A DNA stretch of 64,000 nt, taken from assembly GCF_900005765.1 (NCBI RefSeq), contig NC_041687.1, forward strand, positions 310,001 to 374,000. The letters are read 5' to 3'. Positions 18,807-29,857 of this stretch are shown one piece after another. Positions within the stretch are counted from its first letter, which is position 1. Every line of letters starts with the position of its first letter. The stretch is from Plasmodium relictum. Its lineage: Eukaryota; Apicomplexa; Aconoidasida; Haemosporida; Plasmodiidae. The notes below the pieces were generated by a model. It made no database searches, was not told where the DNA came from, and was given only the letters and a program-made list of their open reading frames with translations. Position numbers and translations under genes: made by a program.

Positions 18807-19637
18807 ATGAATTCTCTAGAAAGAAAAATAAAGTTACTAAATTATAAAAATATTGATATTACAAAGGACGATTTTTATTTTATGATTTTAAAAATAGAAG
18901 AAGAAAAAATTCGTTTATATAAACCAAAGGATAGAGAAAAAATAAATTATACGAAAGAAAAAAATTATATTGAGCATATAATAAAATATTTAAAGAAACT
19001 AAATATAAATACAAGTGAAATAAATAAAAATAGTATTAATGATATAGAAGTTAGAACATATATTTTAAATAACTTAACTACATTAGCACTGATTGACGAT
19101 TACAAAGATTTTATAGGCTACGAAGATGAAGATATAAGCAATAAAATAATAGATAATAGTAGTTCTATAGATGAGTTTTCTAGTAATAATAATGAAAATA
19201 CGAAGAATGAAATAAAGGATGATATTTTAGTAAATTTTTTTGAATTAAAGAATCTAAATAGCATAGAAAATGAAGAATATACAAATCATGATAAGAAATT
19301 GAATGTATTATATGAAAAAATTAATGAAATATTTAAAAAAAGTGATATTCCTTTACTTGATTCCAATAATATGTGTAATATTATATCTGCCTTACATCTG
19401 ATAAAAGAAAAATTAAAAAATAAAAAAAAAATAGATAATATTGATTACCAAACCTTATTTAGTTTAAATATTGATGTATCTAATAATGATTTAAAAGATT
19501 TTGTCTATATTTTAAGGTATTTATTTAATAATACACTTAAAAAAAGAAAAATGTGTATTAAAAATATTCTCAACGAAATACAAATATTAACACATAACCC
19601 AGTAATAGATATAAAACAGGGAAAGGTCGGAAGATAA
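18807..19637 (+). CDS. RTRAF: RTRAF/CLE family protein (C14orf166-like), RNA transcription, translation and transport factor
   Basis: A single exon of 276 residues. The N-terminus (LERKIKLLNYKNID...FMILKIEEEKIRLYKPKDRE) follows the RTRAF pattern of a basic start, LDYHNP-like block and WLEDQKIRHYKIEDR-like block. The C-terminus KKRKMCIKNILNEIQILTHN followed by PVIDIKQGKVGR matches the family's invariant ending, in which a short acidic turn leads to LGKVGR at the very last residue. In animals RTRAF is a subunit of the tRNA-splicing ligase complex (RTCB, DDX1, FAM98, ASHWIN) and binds the 5' cap and RNA polymerase II. An Asp/Asn/Ser-rich insertion (residues about 110-155) is Plasmodium-style filler. 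The conserved C-terminal end also shows that the frame is complete. Confidence 0.88.
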   Translation: MNSLERKIKLLNYKNIDITKDDFYFMILKIEEEKIRLYKPKDREKINYTKEKNYIEHIIKYLKKLNINTSEINKNSINDIEVRTYILNNLTTLALIDDYKDFIGYEDEDISNKIIDNSSSIDEFSSNNNENTKNEIKDDILVNFFELKNLNSIENEEYTNHDKKLNVLYEKINEIFKKSDIPLLDSNNMCNIISALHLIKEKLKNKKKIDNIDYQTLFSLNIDVSNNDLKDFVYILRYLFNNTLKKRKMCIKNILNEIQILTHNPVIDIKQGKVGR

Positions 19638-20059
19638 ATATCTTTAAAAAAATATGAAAAATAAATAAAATTAAAACTTAATTTAGGTTACTAATGCATA
19701 TTTTATTTTTTTTTTTTTTTCTTTCCTTTTTATTTTTTTTTTTTGTAAACTCTTTTTTATGAAAAAAAATAATTCTTAAAAAAAAGTAAAAAAATATAAC
19801 TATTTTTGTGTCTTAAATTGCAACAATTGTTTCATTTGAAGTAAAATCACAAAAATGTAATTATAAATAAAATTTTAAATGAAATTAAAAAGAATAATAG
19901 AAAGAATTATGATGTCAAATTTTAAGTTCTATATAAAAAAAAATTTCATAAAAAAGTGAAATACAAATTTAATTTCAAATTTAAGATATATATATTTCTA
20001 AGAGAATTTTATTTATAAAAAAGATAAATTATTTTTTTTTTTTTTTTCATTTTAGTTAT
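19638..20059. other. Convergent spacer between RTRAF and WRNIP1-like genes
   Basis: About 420 bases separating two convergent genes, with poly-T tracts at 19707-19721 and 20033-20047 and nothing else recognisable. Confidence 0.5.
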
Positions 20060-21637
20060 TTACAGTTCAGGTAATATTTCTAAATTTTCAATATGATCAG
20101 GTAAATATTTTTGTACATCTTTATATTTATTTAAATGTTCATCAAAAGTTAAAATTTCAGGTTGATTTGTGTAGATATATTTATTTGATGTATTTCTTAA
20201 ATGAAAAGGAACGGTAAAACTGTATTCGTTACATATTTTTTTAGCATTATTTTCAACTACATAAATGTAATTACTTTTTGATGATTTACATAAAACAATG
20301 ACAGCATAAATTAAAGCTGTTTGGCATTCAGGCATCCCAATTGCTTTACAAGCATAGTGAGTATTAACACATGTTGATAAAACATCGTGGTTAGCTAAGC
20401 CAATATCTTCTGAAGCTATTCTTATTAATCTTCTACATATATATAATGGATCTTCTCCATTTTTTAGTGATTTTGTTAAATATAAAATAGCAGCTTTTAT
20501 ATTTCCTGCTCGTATACTTTTATGTAATCCTGAAATGAAATTATAATGATCTAGCTTACTATCATTACAAGGAAAGTTCTGTAAGAAATATTTTATATCA
20601 TCGAGTTGTATGCTTTTTTTTTTATTTTGAAGAGATGAATGAATATTATTTTCTTTTAATTTTATCTCTTCCTTGATTTCTTTTATGTTTGTTTCTTTCA
20701 TATTAATGTTCACATCCTTCGATTCTATATCTTCTCTTAATTCTATATGTTTCATATTCTGAATTGCAAAATCAATTATACCAATAGCAACTCTTGCATC
20801 TCCACAAGAATGATTCATTATTATATTTAAAGCTTCTTCTTCTATTTTGACATCTAATTTATTTATTATTCTTTCTATAATTAACCTTAATTCTTTTTTA
20901 TCATAAGAGCGCAAGTATAGGAATAAGCATCTTGAATTTAAAGACGCGTTTAAAGTACTCATTGGATTGAATAAACAGGTTGCAAGTAAAAAAAGGTGTC
21001 CCTTTTTTAATACTAACAATAAATTTTCTTGTTGAGTTTTATTTAATCTATTTATATCTTTTACACACAGTATAGTTTTCCTTTTAGATTGTTTATAATT
21101 AGTTTCTGATTGATCATATATTTTTTTTAATTCATTATTTAAATTATTCAAATAAAATAAATATGTAAATAAATTTTTCGTTTTATTTTTTATAACATTT
21201 ATTAGAGATGATTTCCCACTACCTGGGGGTCCATATATAATTAAATTAAAATTCAGATCTTCATCTAACACTTTTTTTAATAAAGGATTTGTTTGACTCC
21301 TTATTTCATTTATATAATCTTCTTTATAAATTGGTTGATATATTTTATGTAATGGAATTTTATTCTCATTTATATCTTCTTTTTTATTTACACTTATTTT
21401 CACATTTTCTTTTCCTGGTTCATCTCCTGCTTCACTTTCCAACTTATTTTCATTTTTAATAATATTTTCTACTATTTTTTCATTTTCTTCATCTTCAATT
21501 TTTTCCTTTTTTATTTTAATTATTTCTTTTTCTTTTTCTTGTTTTACTAAATTTACCTTTTTAAAAATTCCAAATTTTTCCAAAGTATTTTGCTCTTTCA
21601 TCATACTTTTTTTTATAAAAGTGGATTTTCTCTTCAT
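20060..21637 (-). CDS. WRNIP1/Mgs1/RarA-family AAA+ ATPase
   Basis: A single exon of 525 residues. A charged N-terminal region (1-95) leads into the AAA+ module: Walker A GPPGSGKSS (136-144), a sensor region LFLLATCLFNPMSTLNASLN and an arginine-finger SRC. The MgsA/RarA C-terminal domain follows (YNFISGLHKSIRAGNIKAAI, DPLYICRRLIRIASEDIGLA, ALIYAVIVLCKSSKSN), diagnostic of the WRNIP1 clade. These proteins act at stalled replication forks. The Walker B stretch reads ILCVKDINRLNKTQQ where the family has a DEIHRFNK-type motif: the metal-binding Asp is Lys193 and the catalytic Glu is Asp194, so ATP hydrolysis may be altered. No UBZ zinc finger is present, unlike human WRNIP1. The N-terminal QNTLEKFG resembles an incomplete PCNA-interacting peptide. 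An Asn/Glu/Lys-rich insertion interrupts the C-terminal half. Confidence 0.88.
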   Translation of the reverse strand: MKRKSTFIKKSMMKEQNTLEKFGIFKKVNLVKQEKEKEIIKIKKEKIEDEENEKIVENIIKNENKLESEAGDEPGKENVKISVNKKEDINENKIPLHKIYQPIYKEDYINEIRSQTNPLLKKVLDEDLNFNLIIYGPPGSGKSSLINVIKNKTKNLFTYLFYLNNLNNELKKIYDQSETNYKQSKRKTILCVKDINRLNKTQQENLLLVLKKGHLFLLATCLFNPMSTLNASLNSRCLFLYLRSYDKKELRLIIERIINKLDVKIEEEALNIIMNHSCGDARVAIGIIDFAIQNMKHIELREDIESKDVNINMKETNIKEIKEEIKLKENNIHSSLQNKKKSIQLDDIKYFLQNFPCNDSKLDHYNFISGLHKSIRAGNIKAAILYLTKSLKNGEDPLYICRRLIRIASEDIGLANHDVLSTCVNTHYACKAIGMPECQTALIYAVIVLCKSSKSNYIYVVENNAKKICNEYSFTVPFHLRNTSNKYIYTNQPEILTFDEHLNKYKDVQKYLPDHIENLEILPEL

Positions 21638-22444
21638 TTCGTTAAGTATTCATTTAAAAAAACATAACATTTATTTTTAAAGCATTATGGAAACATAATA
21701 AAAGTTAATATTAATTCATTAAAAAAAAAAAAAAAAGCCAAAAGAAATAATTTTAAAAAATTATAATTTTATAAACTTTGTTTTTTTATCTAAATTAAGT
21801 TGTTTTTTAATAGCTTAAATTTTCATGTTAATAAAGGCTATTAATAAAAGTAAACATCCTAATAAAGTAATATGTATGTGATAAAATAATAAAAATTAAT
21901 TTTTTTATATAAAAATTGTTATAGGAAGAAACAAAATTAAAAAAAATGGTTCGATGCAAAATTGAATTACTATTGCACGAATATTAAAATATACATTCGT
22001 GTTTATAAAAAGAGACATAATGTAAAATAATTCTCATTATAATTTATATATATGCATATTTTGTTTTTTATAGTTTTTTATTTCAATTATTAAATAAATG
22101 AATAAAAAAAATAAATAATAATTATTTCTATTTTTATTATCTTATTGTCTTAATTATAATTTTTTTTCATTTTCATCATTGATATTTAGTATCATTATCA
22201 TTAATTTTATCATCATTATGTTATTTTTTTTTCTTTTTTTTATTGGGATTATTACATATTTATTATTAACTTTAACATTACTTTTTTCTATTACCTCTAT
22301 TCCTATTATTTTATCATATTGTTGTTCTTATTATCTTTAGTATCATTATTAATATTTTTTATTACTATTATTTATTCATCTAATTACTGTTGTTTTATTA
22401 TCATTAAATTTTTGTTTGTTTTCTGAATTTTTTATTAATTTAAA
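21638..22444. other. Divergent intergenic region with ATT-rich microsatellite-like track
   Basis: About 800 bases between divergent genes, so both promoters should lie here. The stretch 22130-22400 is unusually rich in TTATTATCATTATTA-like trinucleotide-flavoured sequence. No coding frame is supported. Confidence 0.5.
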
Positions 22445-25400
22445 ATGATCAATAATTATCATGAAGAGGAATATAATAATTTATTCTCTGATTGTATAGA
22501 ACATATTCGTGTTTTAAACTACAATGAAACTTTTGATAAGGAAGAACAATTAAACTCTTTAAGTATAATATATGAATATATATTAGAATTTTTTAATAAT
22601 TGTGATGAAGAAAAAAGGAATTTTTTTTGTATTTTTTTTTGTAAGAATATATTATATCCTTTGAACAAATGGATTAATGATGAATTTGACGAATGTAGAA
22701 ATTTAGCTTTAAATATTTATTTACTACTTGAAAAAAATATGGGTAATAACTTACTAGATATTATATTATTTAAAAATATAGAAAAGGATGATAATTTTAT
22801 TTTTATTTGTATGAAGAGACTAAAAGAAGATGAAAATAAAAAAATTATAGAAGATAAAGAAGAAATAAGATTAAAAATATTACAATTTTTATATAAAATT
22901 ATAAAAAGATATAAAAGTAAAGATAATATGTCAAGCTTATTAAATTTTAACGTTTATTTGGAAGATATTTTAATATCACTATCAAATTTAGTAAAAGATC
23001 CATTTCCTCTCATAAAAAAGTTAACTTGTGAAATATTATGTGAGCTAGATCTAGAAAAAGAACAAAAAGAATTCAATCATGTAATCAATATCCATCAATA
23101 TTTTAAATAATATATATATATATATGTATTTCTTAATATAAAAAAAATTGTACATTTTATTTTTATAGATACTTAAGAAATTATTAAAAAATTTATTAGG
23201 TAGCTTAAATATTAGACAACATGATATTCGTAAAGTAATAAATTTTACATGCATGCCCTTTTACATGATATATTTTTTTTATATTACAATAATTTCCTAA
23301 ATCCTTATGCTTTTTTGCATGTTTTTATTTTTATATATAGTATATCTTCGTTTTTATAGCTATGGTGGACTTATCTTATGATACATTTTGATATAATAAT
23401 TTTTTATTTCTTTATTTTTATTATTATTATTATTTTTTTTTTTTACATCCTAATAATATTTTAATGAATTTCATTTTTTAGTTGATTTTAAAATGCTTAA
23501 AGAAACTAATGTGTTTCGATACCAATAGAGAGTTTCTTGATAGTGTATCAGGGAGCTTAAAGAAGTTATGTAAAAATAAATCATGTAATATATTATTTGA
23601 AATTGTAAATTGTATTGAAGTATGGTATTTAAATATTAAAGACTTAAATAACATTGAAAAGGCTAAGTTAATATATATTATTCTTTTGTGCATTAGTGCA
23701 GATATAAGCACTTCTTTTAATGAACGATGCTACAATGCTTTAGAAGAAATAGCTAAATCTATACCTAATACACATAAACAGATAAATAACCTTTTGCATG
23801 AAACAAATATATGTATAATCAATGATGAAGATTTTAAAGAATCAAAAAAAAATGAAAATTTAAAGAATGATAAATACGAAGAAGAAAGCATAAATAACAA
23901 AGATATAACAAGGGAAAAAAATATTACAAATAAAAAAATTAATGATGATAATATATTTGGAAATTATGAATATTTTATAAATATTAATAAATTATTTTTT
24001 ATTCCTTCTCCTTTTAATAAAATAGCATTGACTGTTCATAAATTTTTTTGTGAAATAAAAAAAGAATTATTTTATGAAATTATGAATAATGAAAGAAATT
24101 CTTGGTTAGAAGGGAAAGAAGAATTTGCTAGTATTATCAGCATGTTTTTAATATTTACTTATAATGATAATTTTTATTTTATTAAACACATTTTATCTTT
24201 TTTATATAAATCCTTATCATCATTTAAATATATTGACTATCCTTCAACACCTATACTAATTGACGATTTATTAGATTTATTAAATGAAAATACTGAAGAT
24301 ACACTTGAGAAATACTGTTACGAATATGAATCATTTTTACACTTGAAAAAACTTGTCTATTTAATAATAACATGTGGGTATTTAATGCCTATAGAAGTTG
24401 GTCTTTTTGAAATAGCAAATATATTATTAGGAAATAATATTAAAAAAATTTTGACACATTTTTATAAATTTCATGGTATATCAAATGAAATAGTTATTTG
24501 TGAAAACAATCGTAATAATTACAACTATTGTAAAACTAAAACAAACGTTGATGCTTTTACAAAAGATTATATTTTCTTAAATATAAATTATCATAGATAT
24601 CAACAAAAAAATTGTGAACAAAAAAATATACAAAAAAAAGAGGATTTTATTTTAGAAGATCACAATTACGAGAATAGTGAACTTAATAAGAAAAATATAA
24701 CATATAAAAAAGATAATAAAAATGAACAAATAGATACAGAATGTTCAGAAAGGAGAAATGAAGATATTAATATAAACAAAAAAAAAAATGAGGAAAAAAA
24801 CAATGTTAATAGCATAATAGAAAATAGTAAAAAAAAACTTTTTCTTTATGAAAAAATAAACAGTGAAGTACATGAATTACAAGAAAATTTTTGTGATAAT
24901 GAAAATTGTGTTACAACAATAATTTATGAAAATAAAAAGATTATCTTTATAATTCTGTCTCAATTTTTAGCTGGTTATCACGTGAGAAACGACTTAGAAT
25001 TAAATAAATTGGATAATGCATATATAAATTTTGTTTTATTTTTAATAAATGAAAATATAAATTATGAACATGTTGATTCGTTTCCATATATTTTATTAAC
25101 TCTAAAACATTTAATACTTATAATGAAAAATGAATGCAAGAATTATAGTAATATTTTATTTCATTTTTTAATTATTTTACAATCAGATAATCGTTTCTGT
25201 TCTCATTCAGAAATAAATAAATTAATTGAAAAAATAGAATTTTACAGTGATAAAAAAAAAATTAATTTTTATAATGATGAATATATTGATTTCATAAAAA
25301 ATGCTCAAAACATAATAGATTTTGATGATTTTAAAAATTTTAAATATAATTTAGAATTTTTAAGCATATTACTACTTAATATAAGTGATCATGTCATTAT

Positions 25401-26503
25401 GGAATATTCAAGTTATTTAATGCAATTTTTATATGTTATAATTACATATGAATTAAAACCATTTATAAAATCAGAATTCTTATTATTTATAAATTTTTTT
25501 ATTTCAAAAAATATATTTCCTAATTTTTTTTTAATGAATTTTCAAGAGATTCTACAAAATATATTATTACCATTGTGCGTATGGAAGAGTGGATTAAGTG
25601 AAGCGGAAATAAGAAAAGGGGCTTTATATTGCATAAAATCATTGTTTTTAAATAAATTATTTGATATTAAAATATTTCAAAATAATATAATAATTGAAAA
25701 TTTAGTATGTATTCTTAAGTCGTCAATTGATGATGTATGGACTAATGAAAATAGAGAAATTTCTATATCTATAATTGGAGAAATAGTAAAAAATATAAGT
25801 AATAATAATATACTACTTGATTTATTAGATAATTTAGTAAAGTTACTGGATGATTCAAATAAATCGGTTCGTAAATCTTCGGCAATAGCTTTACACTCAC
25901 TTTTTCAAAATAAATATTTAAATTTACCTGATGAAAAATGTGAACATATTTTTCCGATATTATTATTACACATGGATGATGATTACTCAAATTTTAGTAA
26001 AATTATTTATCTTATTTTGTCAGTAGCAAAAAATTTTAACAATGAAATATTCTTGAAGGTATAAAAAATATTTTATTTTATTCTTGTAGCATTTTATCGA
26101 TATATTTTTACATTATTTATAAAAAACATATAAAAAAAAAATGTTATTGCCATTTATAATTAAAATATTTTCTTGTAATTAATGTAAATTACTATTTTAT
26201 AAAACTAATTTTTAAAGAATAATTTATAGACATAATACTAATATTTTTAAGATACTTTTTTTTTTTTTTTCTACATAAATATTCTTTTTCCATTTCATTA
26301 AAAATTTAATTTTACAAATTTTTTAGTACATTGATTTTATAACCTTTTAAAAAAAAAAAAAAAAAAGATCATAATTTCACTATATAGCTCCATTTATTAC
26401 TTTTAATAATCTAATTTTTTTTTTTTTTTTTCTACAGCATGCAAAAGATTCAACCGAGAATTCATTACATGCGAAATCATTTAAAGAAGATTTGATGAAG
26501 TGA
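22445..26503 (+). CDS. Dynein axonemal assembly factor 5 (DNAAF5/HEATR2)-like HEAT-repeat protein, four exons
   Basis: Exons 22445-23080, 23169-23234, 23482-26058 and 26438-26503, all joined in phase 0, give 1,114 residues. Donors are GTAATC, GTAATA and GTATAA. The protein is an array of HEAT helices. ISLSNLVKDPFPLIKKLTCEIL matches the DNAAF5 hallmark, where a DPFPxVK motif precedes a Cys-containing helix. Joining exon 2 (ILKKLLKNLLGSLNIRQHDIRK) to exon 3 (LILKCLKKLMCF) completes one HEAT repeat, which supports the junction. The last 400 residues are again HEAT repeats, including WKSGLSEAEIRKGALYCIKS and LDDSNKSVRKSSAIALHSLF. DNAAF5 is a cytoplasmic factor for preassembly of axonemal dynein arms; in Plasmodium the male gamete is the only flagellated stage. 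It is longer than animal DNAAF5 because of a charged insertion (about residues 345-520). A frame inside intron 2 (23341-23400) was rejected as an exon. Confidence 0.75.
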
Positions 26504-27452
26504 AATATTATTTACATTTAATCTTTAAATCACAAGAACCGTTATCTTTTGAAATTATTAAAAATATATAAATATATGAGAAAAATACAAAAAAATGTAA
26601 AATAAATTAATTTAAATAAAAAAAAGAAATTCAGATTATTCATATATATATACACATTGTTTACATCATTTAATAGACTTATTCTGTTGTATTGAGAAAT
26701 ATTGAAAAATAATTATTTCAACAATGTTATTTTTATTATTAAATGTATATATATTTTTTTTTATCTTAACATTAAATATATAATTTATTACAAAAATCAA
26801 AGTCTTACATTATTTAATCATCTCAATAAATTTTAATCTTAATTTATTTATTTTTATATTTCTAAAAATTTTGAGTTGTAAATTTCATTTTTTTATTTAA
26901 TTTTTAAATTATTTAATTTACTTCGAATTTTTTTCCTTATTTTATTTTAACAAAATATAAGGACTTAAAACATTTATGCGATATTTTTATAAATAGAAAA
27001 AAAGTAAAAAAATAAAAAATAGATAACTTTAAAAGTCTTTCAAAAAATTTTTTTTTGGAGGAATAATATTAATATATTCACATTTTTAATTCCTTCTAAT
27101 TATGTTAATATTTATAAAAATATAAAATAATGATTAAGAAATTGAATTTTATGTAAGTATATATAATAGTAAATAATTAATATCGAATTATGAGAACATA
27201 AATCTAAATGGATAACTAATTAAATCACAAAAATAGAAATAAAAAAAAAAAAAATACTTGAAAATGAGAATATACATCATATACTTTTTTGTGAAAGAAC
27301 TATTTAAATTTTATTGGTAAATTATTCTGTGAACTTTTAAGTGTATATTAAAAAATAAATATTCTATAAGTAACACTTTAAAATATTTAATACACTCCGT
27401 AAATACATATTTAATATATATATAGATATATATTTTTTTTTAATGTTAAAAA
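26504..27452. other. Intergenic spacer
   Basis: About 950 bases between DNAAF5 and the basic orphan gene. AT-rich, no gene or structured RNA seen. A short TA run lies near 27411-27431. Confidence 0.5.
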
Positions 27453-28757
27453 ATGTATGAATGCAAAACAAAAGACAATATAGGAAATAATTATGTCGGG
27501 TACTGTTGTAAAAGAAAATTAGTAAAAATAAAAAAAATTCAAAAATACAAAAATAATTTTTTTAGAAAAAAAATACCCAGTAATAACAGAAATATAAATG
27601 ATAAAACAAAAGCAACTATATTTTCTTTAAATTTTTTGAATAAAATTAATTCATTTAATGAAATAAACAAAAAAAAAATAAAAAAAAAGTCAAAATATTT
27701 TTCTGAACATAATATTATATCAGTAAAAAATGACCAAAATGTTCATGAAGAAAATGATAAACTTAAGAAATCAATTAAAAAAAAATTACATAAAGAAAAT
27801 TATATTAATTTTGAAACACTGAAAAAAAAAAAAGATAAACCATATTATGACGATTTGAAGATAGTCAGAACATATCGCCATAAACCCAGTTTTTTAAGTC
27901 AACTTTCAAATTCTTCTAACTCTGAAGAAACAAAATCCATTTTAAGGGAAGTAAATAAGATAAATGAATTAGAAAAAAAAAAATCTAAATTAAAAAATAT
28001 AGTCAAAAAGAATAAGTCATTAAATGCTGATAAAATAAAAATGGGAAGGTTTGTAGAATATTTTGATATGGGAGCAATTTGCGAAACAAATGAAGGAAAT
28101 AATCAAAATGAAATTTATAAAGAAAACATAAAATATATTAATACCAAATATAATCCAACATATCTCAATTATACAGAAAAAGAAGAAAAGAATAAAACAA
28201 AAAAAAACAAAAAATCTACAAAATTCAAAAATAGCTTAAGTGATCTTGATAAGTTAAACAAAAATGAAATACAAGAAAGCAATAAAAAAAATATAAAGAA
28301 AAAGCAATTATTGAGTAAAATGGATGATTTATCTAACTGCTACATAATTAATCATAAACTAACTTTCAATTGTGTACAAGGAAAATTAGCAAATATAATG
28401 AAATTTAATGAAACTAACCTACCTAAAAGAAAAAAAATTAACTTTATTGAAAAAAATAAAAGAGATTCCAAAATAAAATCTAATTTTAATCGAATAGTAA
28501 AATTTATTGAAAACAATGATATGCCATTAAACAATAAATTTAATAATAATAAAGATACAAGCAATCAAAAAAATTTAAATTTAATATGTAATAAAAAAGT
28601 ATTAACAAGTAAAATGAATGGAATTATAAATAATTCAAAGAATCATTTACAATCTTTTTTAATTAAGTTAAAATCCATTAATTCAGATGAAATTGATTCC
28701 ATTATCAAAGATAAAAATTATGAAAATATTATAAAAGAAATACTATATCATAACTGA
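27453..28757 (+). CDS. Lysine/asparagine-rich protein of unknown function
   Basis: A single exon of 434 residues beginning at an ATG in an A-rich context. The protein is very basic (Lys/Asn-rich) and almost certainly largely disordered. No signal peptide or membrane helix is visible. The only segments with normal complexity are YYDDLKIVRTYRHKPSFLSQ, a GRFVEYFDMGAICETNEG stretch (about residues 200-217), a KLTFNCVQGKLANIMKFNET stretch (about 304-323) and a C-terminal helix SFLIKLKSINSDEIDSIIKD. These are the parts to use for homology detection. It lies between DNAAF5 and a putative tubulin carboxypeptidase, but no function can be assigned. The length and codon usage indicate a real gene. Confidence 0.65.
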   Translation: MYECKTKDNIGNNYVGYCCKRKLVKIKKIQKYKNNFFRKKIPSNNRNINDKTKATIFSLNFLNKINSFNEINKKKIKKKSKYFSEHNIISVKNDQNVHEENDKLKKSIKKKLHKENYINFETLKKKKDKPYYDDLKIVRTYRHKPSFLSQLSNSSNSEETKSILREVNKINELEKKKSKLKNIVKKNKSLNADKIKMGRFVEYFDMGAICETNEGNNQNEIYKENIKYINTKYNPTYLNYTEKEEKNKTKKNKKSTKFKNSLSDLDKLNKNEIQESNKKNIKKKQLLSKMDDLSNCYIINHKLTFNCVQGKLANIMKFNETNLPKRKKINFIEKNKRDSKIKSNFNRIVKFIENNDMPLNNKFNNNKDTSNQKNLNLICNKKVLTSKMNGIINNSKNHLQSFLIKLKSINSDEIDSIIKDKNYENIIKEILYHN

Positions 28758-29857
28758 ACTTGAAAACTTTCAACTTTTAACAAAAAATTAAATAATGAAA
28801 TATGAAAGTTACTCCAAAAAGAAATAAATTATATTTTAAATATGAAGACAACATAGATTAAAATAAATAAATAAATATATAAAATAGAAAAATCTTATAT
28901 AGCATATTTATATGAAATCATAAAAAATGAGTAAAGAATAAATAAAAAATACTTTAAATAGAGAATATGAAATTTCAAATAAATATTTCTATAACAAAAG
29001 TATAATTAATATAAAAAGAAATGATAATACTAAAAATTATAAATTGAAAATTATCTAAAAGAAAGCATAATAAATATAAGTAAAAATTCAAGGGATTAAT
29101 TTAAAAGAATATAAAAAAAATGATAGAAAAACAAATAATTATATCCTAAAAGAAAATAATTATTCAGTAATTTATTAAACATAATAACGATATTAAAAAA
29201 ATATTAAGATAGTACTTTTAAATATAATTGAATTAATCAAACTTCACGGAAACAAAAAAAAAAAGAAAAAAGAATATTAAAAATTAATAATTATATAAAG
29301 TATGAATATTTCAAAGATATAAAATTTATCTAAAAAAAACATTAAAATTAAAATATGAATAATATTTTTTATGAATAAATAATAATGGCTGTAAAACATA
29401 ATGCAATATATGCATATTGGTAAAGGTATAAATGTATAAATGAATTTAGCAATTAAAAAAAAGTCAGTAAACAATTGTGTTAAGAGTATCTAAATAAAAA
29501 TAATAAATAACGTTGATAAAAATTAAAATTTTATAAAAAAATTGGAGACAATTTAAAAAAATTATAAAATAAAAAAATTGTTCAAAGAGTGAAAATTTTT
29601 AAAAATTGTAGTAAGATAAAATAATATAAATGAAGACCTAAAATTATTCTATGTTTTAAGAAAATTTAAAATTTGTACATTTTGAAATTAAAAAAAAAAA
29701 GGGGAAAAAAAAAAAATATATCCAACTCCAAAGAATTGTAATATAAAACATTAAATAGGATGAATAAATTGAACTAATTAAAATTATTTAGTTCAATAAT
29801 GAAAAAGAATAAAAAATTGATATTGTTAAAATACCTAGAACAAAATTCATATGTGAG
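28758..29857. other. A-rich, stop-dense spacer between the orphan and MATCAP-like genes
   Basis: About 1.1 kb whose plus strand is strongly A-rich rather than the T-rich composition of most other spacers here. All frames are dense with stops. It could be long untranslated sequence of the flanking genes or a decayed coding region; I see no protein remnant I can name. Confidence 0.4.

Noticed and set aside
23341-23400. Possible extra exon of DNAAF5 (reading ...FVFIAMVDLSYDTF)
   Set aside because: It has no usable donor except GTGGAC. Joining exon 2 directly to 23482 completes a HEAT repeat, whereas including it breaks the helix.
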